This document shows, piece after piece, positions 56,259 to 64,000 of a stretch of 64,000 bases of DNA. A model generated the notes under the pieces. That model did no database searches, was not told the DNA's origin, and saw nothing but the letters and a program-made list of their open reading frames with translations. The position numbers and the translations under genes are program-made. Origin of the DNA: a bacterium (GTDB taxonomy: Bacteria > SZUA-79 > Acidulodesulfobacterales > Acidulodesulfobacteraceae). Position 1 is the stretch's first letter; each line of letters starts with the position of its first letter. Where the stretch lies: assembly GCA_021812245.1 (NCBI GenBank), contig JAKAOK010000003.1, positions 1-64,000 on the forward strand. The letters run 5' to 3'.

Positions 56259-56914
56259 TTACCTGCTCCGATATTATCGATACGGCTTAATTCGGATATT
56301 GCGGCATACAGATAATCGGGATTATATGTTTTTAGTTCTTTAAAAGTATGGTTGCCGGAAGCTACGCTGCAAATATGGATGCCCGCATTTTTTGCAGCCA
56401 TTATATCTATCGGAGAATCGCCTATCAATATCGTAGAAGTTTTAGGGATAGCGGTTTTTTCGACAATTTTATTTATCATTTCGGGCGAAGGCTTCCCTTC
56501 GAGTCCGTCAAATACTCCATACACATAATCAAAAAGTTCGCTGATTCCCAAATGTTCCAATAGTTTTCTGGATATAGAGCCTGTTTTATTCGTCGCAACA
56601 CTTAAAGATTTCTTTTCTTTTTTTAGATATAAAAGAAGTTCCCCCGCCCCTTTAATTAAAGATGTTTTTTCAAAACACACCTCTTTATACCTATTTCTAA
56701 AAACAGCTATCGCTTCTTCTTCATTTTCTTTTCCGAAAAGTTGTCCCAGAAGGCCCTCTAACGGGACGCCCACGTAAGAGTTAGACTCCTCAAACGTTAT
56801 CTTTCTGCTTTGAAATTTGGAAAACACCGCATCAAAAGCATCGTTAATGGCCTCGAAAGAATCTATCAGCGTTCCGTCTAAATCAAAAATTATCGAATTA
56901 TATTGTTTTAAAAT
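56255..56914 (-). CDS. HAD phosphatase (Gph/PpaX-like) with an apparent AUU start
   Basis: The catalytic motif IIFDLDGTLIDSF (Asp 11 and 13 from the AUU start) lies upstream of the first ATG (56827), so a start there would remove the nucleophile. In frame there is no ATG, GTG or TTG for at least about 25 codons upstream. An ATT at 56914 sits 9 nt after GAGAGG, inside the galT end (7 bp overlap). From it the protein is 219 residues, the usual size, with SVATNKTGS and LIGDSPIDIMAAKNAG as motifs 2 to 4. Phosphoglycolate or pyrophosphate could be the substrate. Confidence 0.82.
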   Translation of the reverse strand: MLKQYNSIIFDLDGTLIDSFEAINDAFDAVFSKFQSRKITFEESNSYVGVPLEGLLGQLFGKENEEEAIAVFRNRYKEVCFEKTSLIKGAGELLLYLKKEKKSLSVATNKTGSISRKLLEHLGISELFDYVYGVFDGLEGKPSPEMINKIVEKTAIPKTSTILIGDSPIDIMAAKNAGIHICSVASGNHTFKELKTYNPDYLYAAISELSRIDNIGAGK

Positions 56915-57993
56915 TTTAAAAAACCTCTCATAAATTCCGCAGTCTCTTCTGGAACAGCGGTATTTATCGACATACCTGTTCCTATCTCGAAGCCTGCTTT
57001 CATCGTTAATCTGGGGATAATCCTCAAGCTCCAGTGATAATAATCTTCTTTTTCATCAGCTATGGGCGGATTGTTAAATACGAAATTATAGTCAGGGTCG
57101 TTCAAGGCATCATACATACCCTTAAGAACTTTTTTGACGATAATGGCCAGGGCTTTGATTTTATCGACAGATATATTCGAAAAACACGGTTCGTGCGATA
57201 AAGGCATTATCCATGTTTCGAAGGGGCTCGTAGAAGCAAACGGATGAAAAACTATAAAATCGGCAGTTTGCAGTATGATTCTTCTTCCATCCACGATTTC
57301 AGCCTGTATCATATCGCAGAATATGCATCTGCCGACCTCGTCGTAGTAAAACCTTGCTTGAGATATATTATTTCTTAAAGTAAGGGGGATTATCGGGGTA
57401 GCAATAATTTGCGAATGGGAATGAACTATCGAAGTTCCCGCATTGGCGCCGCTGTTCTTAAATATTATAATATATTTAAACTTAGGATTTACGCGTAAAT
57501 TCAAGTATCTTTCCCTGTACATTAAAAAAAGCTCCTGTATCTGCTTATCGGAAAAAAACGGCAGTTGTTCATTGTGCTTAGTCGTATCTATAACAACTTC
57601 ATGCGCGCCGATTCCCGGTTTTGTTCTGAAAACTTCCGTAGCTCTCGGGAAAAAGTATCCGGAAAAATCGGGGTTAACGGCTCTCACTCCCTCATATACT
57701 TGGGCATTTTCTTCAAAATTAAGGGAGAGAGCGGCAAATTTATTAGGAATGACCCTGACCCACCATCCCTTAGAGTTGGGATTTGTTCCGAGGGTTCTGT
57801 ATGAAGCCGTCTCGTGAGGCGAAAGATATTCGTTTCCGTAACAAAACGGACAGTCCTTGGAATATTCCTGAAGATTCGCGGCATTATCTTTTTTGGATGA
57901 AAAATCACTGCCGAACTCATGAGGCCTTCTTCTTCTTTCGGTAGCAATTATAACCCATTCCCTAGTGGTAGGGTCCTGTCTTAATTCCGACAT
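56908..57993 (-). CDS. galT: Galactose-1-phosphate uridylyltransferase
   Basis: This 361-residue HIT-superfamily enzyme begins MSELRQDPTTREWVIIATERR. The active site VHSHSQIIATPIIPL contains the HxHxQ motif (catalytic His). The two zinc-ligand-type segments are CPFCYGNEYLSPHE and CIFCDMIQAE. The UDP-glucose/galactose exchange can serve LPS or exopolysaccharide sugar supply, so the sugar substrate is not certain. It overlaps the HAD gene by 7 bp. Confidence 0.88.
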   Translation of the reverse strand: MSELRQDPTTREWVIIATERRRRPHEFGSDFSSKKDNAANLQEYSKDCPFCYGNEYLSPHETASYRTLGTNPNSKGWWVRVIPNKFAALSLNFEENAQVYEGVRAVNPDFSGYFFPRATEVFRTKPGIGAHEVVIDTTKHNEQLPFFSDKQIQELFLMYRERYLNLRVNPKFKYIIIFKNSGANAGTSIVHSHSQIIATPIIPLTLRNNISQARFYYDEVGRCIFCDMIQAEIVDGRRIILQTADFIVFHPFASTSPFETWIMPLSHEPCFSNISVDKIKALAIIVKKVLKGMYDALNDPDYNFVFNNPPIADEKEDYYHWSLRIIPRLTMKAGFEIGTGMSINTAVPEETAEFMRGFLKF

Positions 57994-58033
57994 AGGTTAT
58001 GAACTTATACTGTTTTTTATTTTAAATAAAAAA

Positions 58034-59716
58034 TCACTCTACATAACTATTATACAAAAATTCATAAATTTTACAAGAATTATTAACTGCTCCGAAATCG
58101 AAAGGGATGTCTTTATTCCAAACGGCGAAAGGCTCGTTTTGTTCTCCGCCTATACCGCCGTGAGCGCCCATTTGGTTTTCGAAATTAATTATACTTTTGC
58201 CGTCATATTCTCCGAATAATATTAAATCGCCGGCATTTTTAAATTTAGAAAATCTTTCTAAAGACAAAAATGCAGTATTCATTTCCTTTATGTCTTTATA
58301 ATTACCCATAATATGTTTTATAGCAGGACATATATTTTTATGATTATTCAAATAATAAGAATATTCATAAAATTTTTTATCTACATTATCATAAATAACG
58401 GCTTCTCCGCTGTTATTTACGCCTGCAATAAATCCTATGCCCTTTATATCGGCAAGCATTGCCGTCAATCCTTCGATTTTTTTTTCTACACTCTCGACGG
58501 ACATTCTATGTGAATTGCCTGAAAAGTATATATTTGCCATCGGTCCGGAATCCATAATATAAATTATTTTGTCGGTTGTTCTCCAGTCTAATTTTTCATC
58601 GTACTCATATTCTTCTTGCAATCCAATCCTGCCCGTAAATTTATTAAAAATTTTATTGCAGGTCCCTTTCTTAAAAAAATCGCCTATATATAGAAACAAT
58701 CTTTTAAAAACGGCGTTATAACCCGTATCGAATTCATAAATTTTTAAATCCCCGCCGCCGATATAATCCTGAACTATGGTATTTAACATTTTACCGTCGT
58801 TTAATCTTGAAAAAGGTACGGACGGGGTATGCCCGTGGTCGGATATAATAAAAAAGTCGTATTTTCTTTCCGTTTTTAGTATGGCTTTATAAATATGGAA
58901 TATTTTTCTGTCTATAGCCTTTAACGTTCTCAAAGCGCTAAATGAATAAGGCCCCCTATGATGTGAAAGCTCGTCGTAGCCTATATAATCAAGATATATA
59001 GAAGGAACCCCCCTTGATATATCCATTATGGCTCCGAATGTTTCTATCTCCTTAAATATGACATTAGACATTGCTCTCGCAAAGGGGAAAAAACCTTCGG
59101 GACGCACATGCCTGTTCTTAAGTATATCCGTTATTCTTTCGCCTATTTCAAATACCGCCTCGAAAAAAACATAAAAAAAGGTTTTTAGGAAAGTAAAAAT
59201 ATGAAAAACGAAAACTATAAAAATATCGAAATTCCTTACCTTTTTTTTGAACAAATATCTTATAGAGAAAGTCGAAAGCGTAAATGTGGAACGGGACGCT
59301 CCTCCCGAAAACAAATTAACGTAACTTGAACCGCCTCTTAAAAGACCGCGGCTGTTCTTTGCAAGAAGTTCCTCAATGCGCCCCGCGCTTTCAGGCTTTT
59401 TGAATATAATCTCTTCGCCCGTTTCTCTTTCTATCCATCTAAACCCCGGAATGTTATCGTTATCTCCGTATAAAAGCCCAGCCTGAAAAAAAGGGGTGTC
59501 GCTCGGAACCCCTGTAAAATATTTGCTAAAAATATATTTATCAGACTTTATAATTTTCTTTAAGTGCGGCATTAAATTAAGCGATAACGCCTTCCTTAAA
59601 GCCTCATAGGAAAGACCGTCTATCTGGAATATCACAAAACCTTTTTTTTCCAAAGGCTTCTTTACTTTTATTTTCCTTATAGATTTTTTAAATATATTTA
59701 AAAAACTTGTTTTCAT
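58034..59716 (-). CDS. Alkaline phosphatase-superfamily phosphodiesterase-like protein with a membrane hairpin
   Basis: This 560-residue protein carries the metallo-phosphatase pattern FQIDGLSYEAL, PSDTPFFQAGLLYG (Thr nucleophile region), YLDYIGYDELSHHRGPYSF and FIISDHGHTPSVPFS (metal His/Asp ligands). Near 155-200 a hydrophobic stretch (IFIVFVFHIFTFLKTFFYVFF) could enter the membrane. No signal peptide precedes it. A nucleotide pyrophosphatase-like or lipid-headgroup hydrolase is possible. It is 4 bp from the ABC-2 permease, suggesting joint function. Confidence 0.72.
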   Translation of the reverse strand: MKTSFLNIFKKSIRKIKVKKPLEKKGFVIFQIDGLSYEALRKALSLNLMPHLKKIIKSDKYIFSKYFTGVPSDTPFFQAGLLYGDNDNIPGFRWIERETGEEIIFKKPESAGRIEELLAKNSRGLLRGGSSYVNLFSGGASRSTFTLSTFSIRYLFKKKVRNFDIFIVFVFHIFTFLKTFFYVFFEAVFEIGERITDILKNRHVRPEGFFPFARAMSNVIFKEIETFGAIMDISRGVPSIYLDYIGYDELSHHRGPYSFSALRTLKAIDRKIFHIYKAILKTERKYDFFIISDHGHTPSVPFSRLNDGKMLNTIVQDYIGGGDLKIYEFDTGYNAVFKRLFLYIGDFFKKGTCNKIFNKFTGRIGLQEEYEYDEKLDWRTTDKIIYIMDSGPMANIYFSGNSHRMSVESVEKKIEGLTAMLADIKGIGFIAGVNNSGEAVIYDNVDKKFYEYSYYLNNHKNICPAIKHIMGNYKDIKEMNTAFLSLERFSKFKNAGDLILFGEYDGKSIINFENQMGAHGGIGGEQNEPFAVWNKDIPFDFGAVNNSCKIYEFLYNSYVE

Positions 59717-59720
59717 AATC

Positions 59721-60494
59721 TTAATTATCTTCCCTTTCGAAAAAGTAGTTAGAAAGAAAAATCATTAAAACCAAAAATAATAAAATGAAAATAAAGTCCC
59801 AGATAAATGGGGTTTCCGGTATAAATAAAGTTACCTTTTTATTGTAAAAAAAGATATATTTAAGTAAATCTACCGAATAAGTAACCGGATTAATATATGC
59901 AAGTATTTTTAAAAAATCAGGAAACCTCTTTATAGGATAAAGAGCTCCGCTCACAAAAAACATAGGCTGGACTATCAGGTTTATAATTGAATTGAATCCC
60001 TCAAAAGAGGTCATTTTTGAAGCTATAACTATGCCGAATGCCGTGATTGCGGACGAAATTAAAAAAAGAGAGGCGACCGTCAATACGAAAACCGCTAAGC
60101 TCAGTTTAATCCCGATAAACGGTGCAAATACCAGCATTATAACGGCCTGAGCGGTGCTGACTATGGCGCCTGAGGTAATTTTAGCAAGCACAAACGTCTT
60201 TCTTGAAACGGGGGAAACAAGTATTTCTTTCAGAACGCCGAATTCCCTGTCCCAAATTATAGATATCGAAGAAAAAATAGACCTGAAAAGAACCGTCATT
60301 ACGAGTATGCCCGGGAAAATAAACTGCATATACGAACCGCTTTTAATTTTAACCATAGTAGAAATTCCGTAACCGACAAATAAAAGCCATATTACCGGTC
60401 TGGAAAGGTCTGTAATAAGCCTCGACTTCTGCCTTATAAATTTCAAAATTTCTCTATTGTTTATTGCAATAAAAGCTCGGAATTCGGTTTTCAT
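59721..60494 (-). CDS. ABC-2 type membrane permease without an adjacent ATPase
   Basis: This 257-residue protein has six hydrophobic helices and the ABC-2 family signature PMFFVSGALYPIKRFP with LAYINPVTYSVDLLKYI, typical of DrrB/NodJ exporters. IWDREFGVLKEILVSPVSRKTFV is the coupling region. No cognate ATPase gene is in this run, so it must lie elsewhere. It sits between a methyltransferase and a phosphatase-fold protein. The cargo is unknown and may be a lipid or saccharide. Confidence 0.8.
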   Translation of the reverse strand: MKTEFRAFIAINNREILKFIRQKSRLITDLSRPVIWLLFVGYGISTMVKIKSGSYMQFIFPGILVMTVLFRSIFSSISIIWDREFGVLKEILVSPVSRKTFVLAKITSGAIVSTAQAVIMLVFAPFIGIKLSLAVFVLTVASLFLISSAITAFGIVIASKMTSFEGFNSIINLIVQPMFFVSGALYPIKRFPDFLKILAYINPVTYSVDLLKYIFFYNKKVTLFIPETPFIWDFIFILLFLVLMIFLSNYFFEREDN

Positions 60495-60498
60495 ATTA

Positions 60499-61338
60499 TT
60501 ATTTTTTACATGTAATTAAAAATTCGGTTTTGGAAATCAGCAAATCGTCTTTTAAATTTAAAAATTTAAAATAATCGTTTAAGCCTTTATGGAATTTTAC
60601 GGAACCGATTAATTTTCTGTGTAAAAGATCGTATTTTACAAGTTCCAATTCGTTTTGGACTAATAAGAAAGCCTTTTTTAATGTCTCATGGTTCGGACTT
60701 CCGTCACCGCCCTTAAAAAATACGAGCGGGTAAGGTTTTATTTCTATGTCCTTAAGCCCATGCGATAATAAAAAAGCGGGTAATTTTTTCGAAATCAACC
60801 TGTCCCCGCCCTTTAACTTTTGATATTCGGAATAAGCCTCGAATAATTTTTTGGAACTTTCGGGCAAATCCGGATAGAATATATTCATATCGTCTTCAAT
60901 ATCGGCTATAACTAATAATCCGCCGTCCTTAACTATTCTTTTAATTTCGGAAAGAAAAATGCCGGACAGGTTGACATGCTGGAAAACATATCTTACAAAA
61001 ACTGCGTCAAAAGCGGAATCTTTAACGGGTATGTTACGGCCGTCGGCATTTATATATGCCGTATTTTCCGCATCTGTTAAATAACGCGCGGCTTTTAAAA
61101 AATCTTTATCTAAATCTATACCTATAATCTTTGAAGGATTTCTATCTTTTAATAAATAAGGCAATATCCCTACGCCTGTACCGACATCCGCGACGGTCTT
61201 GCCGTCAAACGAATAGCCTAAACTGTTTAGCTGATATAAAAGGTGAGGGGCGGTTAAATATGACTGATATGCCATATAACGAACATCCGGAGAATAATCT
61301 TGCGACAAAGCCGTGTTAAAAAATTGTCTGCAATACAA
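60499..61338 (-). CDS. Class I SAM-dependent methyltransferase
   Basis: This 279-residue protein has motif I VADVGTGVGILPYLL, a GIDLDKDFLKAAR acidic strand, INADGRNIPVKDSAFDAVFVRYVFQHV and FLSEIKRIVKDGGLLVIAD, the UbiE/COQ5-like fold (Methyltransf_11 type). The start TTG 61338 is preceded by GGAAGG 9 nt upstream. The acceptor is not predictable. It is 10 bp after purA and 4 bp before the permease. Confidence 0.82.
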   Translation of the reverse strand: MYCRQFFNTALSQDYSPDVRYMAYQSYLTAPHLLYQLNSLGYSFDGKTVADVGTGVGILPYLLKDRNPSKIIGIDLDKDFLKAARYLTDAENTAYINADGRNIPVKDSAFDAVFVRYVFQHVNLSGIFLSEIKRIVKDGGLLVIADIEDDMNIFYPDLPESSKKLFEAYSEYQKLKGGDRLISKKLPAFLLSHGLKDIEIKPYPLVFFKGGDGSPNHETLKKAFLLVQNELELVKYDLLHRKLIGSVKFHKGLNDYFKFLNLKDDLLISKTEFLITCKK

Positions 61339-61347
61339 GCAACCTTC

Positions 61348-62640
61348 CTAAAAAATATTTTTTAAATTTATAGTCTGCATTCTTTCTTTGCCGACGGACA
61401 GCATATTAATCCGCAAACCCGTAAGGTCTTCTATCCTAAGAATATATTTCTGGGAATTAACAGGGAGGTCTTTAAATGATTTTATGCTTGATATATCGCC
61501 GCTCCATCCTTCCATCTCTTCATAAACGGGGATTGCCTTATCGTAGTCTGCGGAAGAAAAAGGCAGATGGTTTATAACAGAACCGTTTAGCATATAACCG
61601 GTGCATATATTGATTTTTCCCAGTCCCGATAAAACATCGAGTTTTGTCACCGCCATTCCGGTAGCACCGTTTAACCGCCCCGCTTCTTTAATTAAGTTAA
61701 CGTCAAACCAGCCGCATCTTCTCGGTCTTCCGGTAACTGAGCCGAACTCCTCTCCCTTATCCCTTATTACCCTGCCTTCCTCTCCTTTGAGTTCCGTCGG
61801 GAAATAACCTTCTCCTACTCTTGTAGTGTAAGCCTTTGTAATGCCTATTACCTCGTCTATTTTCGTAGGTCCCAGACCGATGCCTGAAAGAGCGGAGCCG
61901 CCGACGGTGTTAGACGAAGTAACATAAGGATATGTGCCGTGGTCGACGTCGAGAAATGTTCCCTGTGCCCCTTCAAGCATAACGTTAAATCCTTTATCAA
62001 GCCGTTCATTGATAAATATTGAAGAATCTATTAAAAATTCCTGGATTTTCCCACCGTAATTTAAATATTCTTCTATCAAATCATCTGGATTAAATACGTC
62101 CTCGCCGAGAACGTTTTTAAACAAATGGTTCTTTTCTTTAAGGCTTAAAACAATTTTTTTATACAGCAGATCCCTATTAATCAAATCTACGGCGCGGATA
62201 CCGAGCCTTGCAACCTTATCTTCATACGCAGGCCCTATTCCTCTTCCGGTAGTCCCTATCATGCCTGCGCCTCTCAACCTTTCTCTCGCTATATCTAATC
62301 TTTTATGATACGGCATTATAATATGGGACTTATATGAAATAAAAAACCTGCCTTTGATATTTATTCCTATAGCCTTTAAATCTTCAAGCTCTTGAAACAG
62401 CACTACCGGGTCTATAACGACCCCGTTCCCCAAAATACAAATTTTTTCCTCATTTAATATTCCTGAAGGAACAAGTCTGAACACAAGGCTTAAATCTCCG
62501 CTTACGACGGTATGCCCCGCATTATTCCCTCCCTGATAGCGGGCTACTATGTCGGCATCTTTGGCCAACAAATCTACTATTTTCCCTTTTCCTTCGTCCC
62601 CCCATTGAAGACCGACCACAATAATATTTTTTTTTCTCAT
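61348..62640 (-). CDS. purA: Adenylosuccinate synthetase
   Basis: This 430-residue enzyme has the GTP P-loop-like WGDEGKGKIVDLLA, IMP-binding GGNNAGHTVV, TTGRGIGPAYEDKVAR, DHGTYPYVTSSNTVGG and TSVTGRPRRCGWFDVNLI-like (GSVTGRPRRCGWFDV). It makes adenylosuccinate from IMP, aspartate and GTP, the first AMP-specific step. It follows hisZ by 22 bp. Confidence 0.97.
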   Translation of the reverse strand: MRKKNIIVVGLQWGDEGKGKIVDLLAKDADIVARYQGGNNAGHTVVSGDLSLVFRLVPSGILNEEKICILGNGVVIDPVVLFQELEDLKAIGINIKGRFFISYKSHIIMPYHKRLDIARERLRGAGMIGTTGRGIGPAYEDKVARLGIRAVDLINRDLLYKKIVLSLKEKNHLFKNVLGEDVFNPDDLIEEYLNYGGKIQEFLIDSSIFINERLDKGFNVMLEGAQGTFLDVDHGTYPYVTSSNTVGGSALSGIGLGPTKIDEVIGITKAYTTRVGEGYFPTELKGEEGRVIRDKGEEFGSVTGRPRRCGWFDVNLIKEAGRLNGATGMAVTKLDVLSGLGKINICTGYMLNGSVINHLPFSSADYDKAIPVYEEMEGWSGDISSIKSFKDLPVNSQKYILRIEDLTGLRINMLSVGKERMQTINLKNIF

Positions 62641-62662
62641 AAATATTTTATTTAAATTTAAA

Positions 62663-63925
62663 TTAGTTGTTTTCTAAGTATTTTTTAATATCGGAAACGG
62701 TTTTAAAATTTTTTTCTTTATCGGTATAAATATTTTTTAATAAAATTTTATTTTCTTTCATATAAATAATATTTTTAATTTTATTTTCTTTCATATATTT
62801 TACGGCGTCGGGATATCCGTAATTCATAAAATTAGATTCGGCGGCACAGCCTTTTTTCCGTAAAAATACAATGAGCTCGGCTTCCGATTTTTTATCCATA
62901 GACTTATTGAAAACAAGATAATCTTTCCCTTTATAACCGCAAGAGGAAGAACCGGCATATTGGCATAAAATATCCAAATTTACGGCAAATCCGGCTCCTG
63001 CACAATTCTCCCCGAACCTACCTATTAAATTATTATATCTGCCTCCGCCGAAAATTTCATAACCCACATATGGCGCAAAACATTCGAAAATAGTTCCGGT
63101 ATAATAGTTTAGTCCCCTTATCTCACCTAAATCGATAGTAATGTATTTTTCAAGCTTATACGACTTTATATAAGAAACAACGCGCTCTAAATTCTCCAGA
63201 GCATTCTGCGACGCTTCATTGCAAGCCATTTTCCACGCTTTTTTAATAACTGATTTTTCTCCGAATATAAAAGGAAGCTCGCTTATAGCTTCTTTTTTAT
63301 CCGAATGCAAAGATATGCCGGCAAGAAAATCATGCAAGCCGGAAGAATCTTTCCTTAATATAAATTCTTCTATTCTTTTTTTGTAGGGCGCTTCTATGTC
63401 TGAAACTATCCCTCTAAAAAATTCGACATTCCCTATGTCCACGCTAAAATCTTTTATATTAAGGCGCTTAAGCGACTCGATGCCCATAATTATAAGCTCG
63501 GCATCGCTTTCAGGACTTTCCGGACCGACTAATTCCGCTCCGACTTGCCATATTTCCCGGGGCTTGCCGAGAACCGGGTCGAAATTTCTCAGAACGGGCC
63601 CGCTATAAGAAAATTTATACGGCAGGATGATAGAATTTTTTAATGCGGAACTGAGCCTGCCTATCTGAGGAGTAAAATCGCTCCTGAAAGATAACATTTC
63701 TCCGGTGCTTATATCGGCTACCTTAAACAGTTCGGCAACTTCCGAGCTCATTAAAAACACGTCTAAAAAATCTATGCTTGGGGTTATAACCTTGCTGTAT
63801 CCCCATTTTGAAAATTCTTCCAGCAATATATCTGCGATTTTGTCTATTAATTCCGTTTCTCCCGGAAGAAAATCCCTTATTCCCTGGGGCGGCTGGGAAG
63901 AAATTATCGAATTTTTTCTATTCAC
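62663..63925 (-). CDS. hisZ: ATP phosphoribosyltransferase regulatory subunit HisZ
   Basis: This 420-residue HisRS-like protein lacks catalytic histidyl-tRNA synthetase activity. It begins QPPQGIRDFLPGETELIDKIAD, then LGEIRGLNYYTGTIFECFAPY (RGLxYYTG is typical of HisZ, not the HisRS RGLDYY) and EIFGGGRYNNLIGRFG. With short-form HisG it forms the first enzyme of histidine synthesis. The start is GTG 63925, overlapping the upstream stop codon by 1 bp (TAGTG). purA follows, as is common for hisZ. Confidence 0.88.
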   Translation of the reverse strand: MNRKNSIISSQPPQGIRDFLPGETELIDKIADILLEEFSKWGYSKVITPSIDFLDVFLMSSEVAELFKVADISTGEMLSFRSDFTPQIGRLSSALKNSIILPYKFSYSGPVLRNFDPVLGKPREIWQVGAELVGPESPESDAELIIMGIESLKRLNIKDFSVDIGNVEFFRGIVSDIEAPYKKRIEEFILRKDSSGLHDFLAGISLHSDKKEAISELPFIFGEKSVIKKAWKMACNEASQNALENLERVVSYIKSYKLEKYITIDLGEIRGLNYYTGTIFECFAPYVGYEIFGGGRYNNLIGRFGENCAGAGFAVNLDILCQYAGSSSCGYKGKDYLVFNKSMDKKSEAELIVFLRKKGCAAESNFMNYGYPDAVKYMKENKIKNIIYMKENKILLKNIYTDKEKNFKTVSDIKKYLENN

Positions 63926-64000
63926 TATAATTCTAAATATTTAGCTTCGGTTATGTTTGGCTCGGCTTTTAATTCATTAATAACGGCATTGTCAACCGCC
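63925..64000 (-). CDS. serA: C-terminal end of a D-3-phosphoglycerate dehydrogenase-like protein, cut off by the window edge
   Basis: The minus-strand frame read from 63999 ends AVDNAVINELKAEPNITEAK followed by YLEL and TAG at 63927-63925. It matches the end of an ACT regulatory domain of the SerA type (VDxxVxxEVLxEIKxLPxIxxAKLVKL-like). Only 24 residues are visible. The order serA-hisZ-purA is plausible. SerA makes 3-phosphohydroxypyruvate for serine, which also feeds pssA. Confidence 0.55.
   Translation of the reverse strand, partial: AVDNAVINELKAEPNITEAKYLEL

Noticed and set aside
56255-56827. HAD phosphatase starting at ATG 56827
   Set aside because: This start would remove the DxDGT motif, which is encoded intact in the same frame just upstream.
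58005-58035. AT-only palindrome after galT as a terminator
   Set aside because: The stem is entirely A/T (TTTTTTATTT and complement), too weak to call.

Overview
The window is a gene-dense, AT-rich chromosome segment (roughly 35-40 % G+C by eye) from a Gram-negative bacterium. It encodes a lipid A pathway (lpxA, lpxD, lpxI, lpxB), BamA, Skp, Lol transport proteins, Lnt, and phosphatidylserine/phosphatidylethanolamine synthesis. The gene order ilvD-ilvB-ilvN-ilvC-psd-pssA-leuA-leuC-leuD-leuB-asd and serA-hisZ-purA recalls deltaproteobacterial-type genomes. A doxDA-type thiosulfate:quinone oxidoreductase and two DsrE-like proteins point to sulfur chemistry. A sulfur-cycling lineage of acidic environments (for example the Sva0485/Acidulodesulfobacterales type) is my best guess, but it is an inference from gene content.

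Layout. 1-18.9 kb is an almost unbroken minus-strand run. It holds phoH-pgpH-ybeY-dgkA/PAP2, then mazG-lnt-prfB-lysS-lolC-lolD-bamA-skp-lpxD-fabZ-lpxA-lpxI-lpxB, so envelope building is interleaved with translation factors. 19-20.9 kb holds a zinc-ribbon protein, a repeat element and a plus-strand L,D-transpeptidase. 20.9-37 kb is a second minus-strand run: rseP-tsaB-DUF465-ilvD-ilvB-ilvN-ilvC-psd-pssA-leuA-leuC-leuD-leuB-asd-murJ. Two repeat elements interrupt the leu genes. 37-44.4 kb holds pheT and pheS, separated by dprA, a phosphoribosyltransferase and a divergent plus-strand superfamily I helicase with an unrecognised N-terminal half.

44.4-47.9 kb is a compact sulfur module: a secreted single-cysteine DsrE-like protein, DoxDA, a periplasmic binding protein without a transporter, and a divergent cytosolic DsrE-like protein. 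It is bounded by a terminator and tRNA-Leu. 48-50.7 kb holds nfnAB between tRNA-Leu and tRNA-Cys. 50.8-64 kb holds a secreted Ig-like protein, a TPR protein, queD, a SurA-N-like protein, an orphan histidine kinase, mqnA (futalosine menaquinone pathway), a HAD phosphatase, galT, a membrane-associated phosphatase-fold enzyme, an ABC-2 permease, a methyltransferase, purA, hisZ and the 3' end of serA. DoxDA would feed electrons into quinone, and mqnA implies that quinone is at least partly menaquinone.

The most notable signals are the following: a short transposon-like repeat family with about 20-bp terminal inverted repeats and apparent 6-7-bp target duplications, one copy having duplicated the leuD Shine-Dalgarno sequence; a prfB programmed +1 frameshift site; a HAD phosphatase whose catalytic motif can only be reached from a non-canonical AUU-type start; a 25-bp palindrome translated in frame inside lysS; an 18-bp hairpin between the binding protein and doxDA; and the sulfur module itself.
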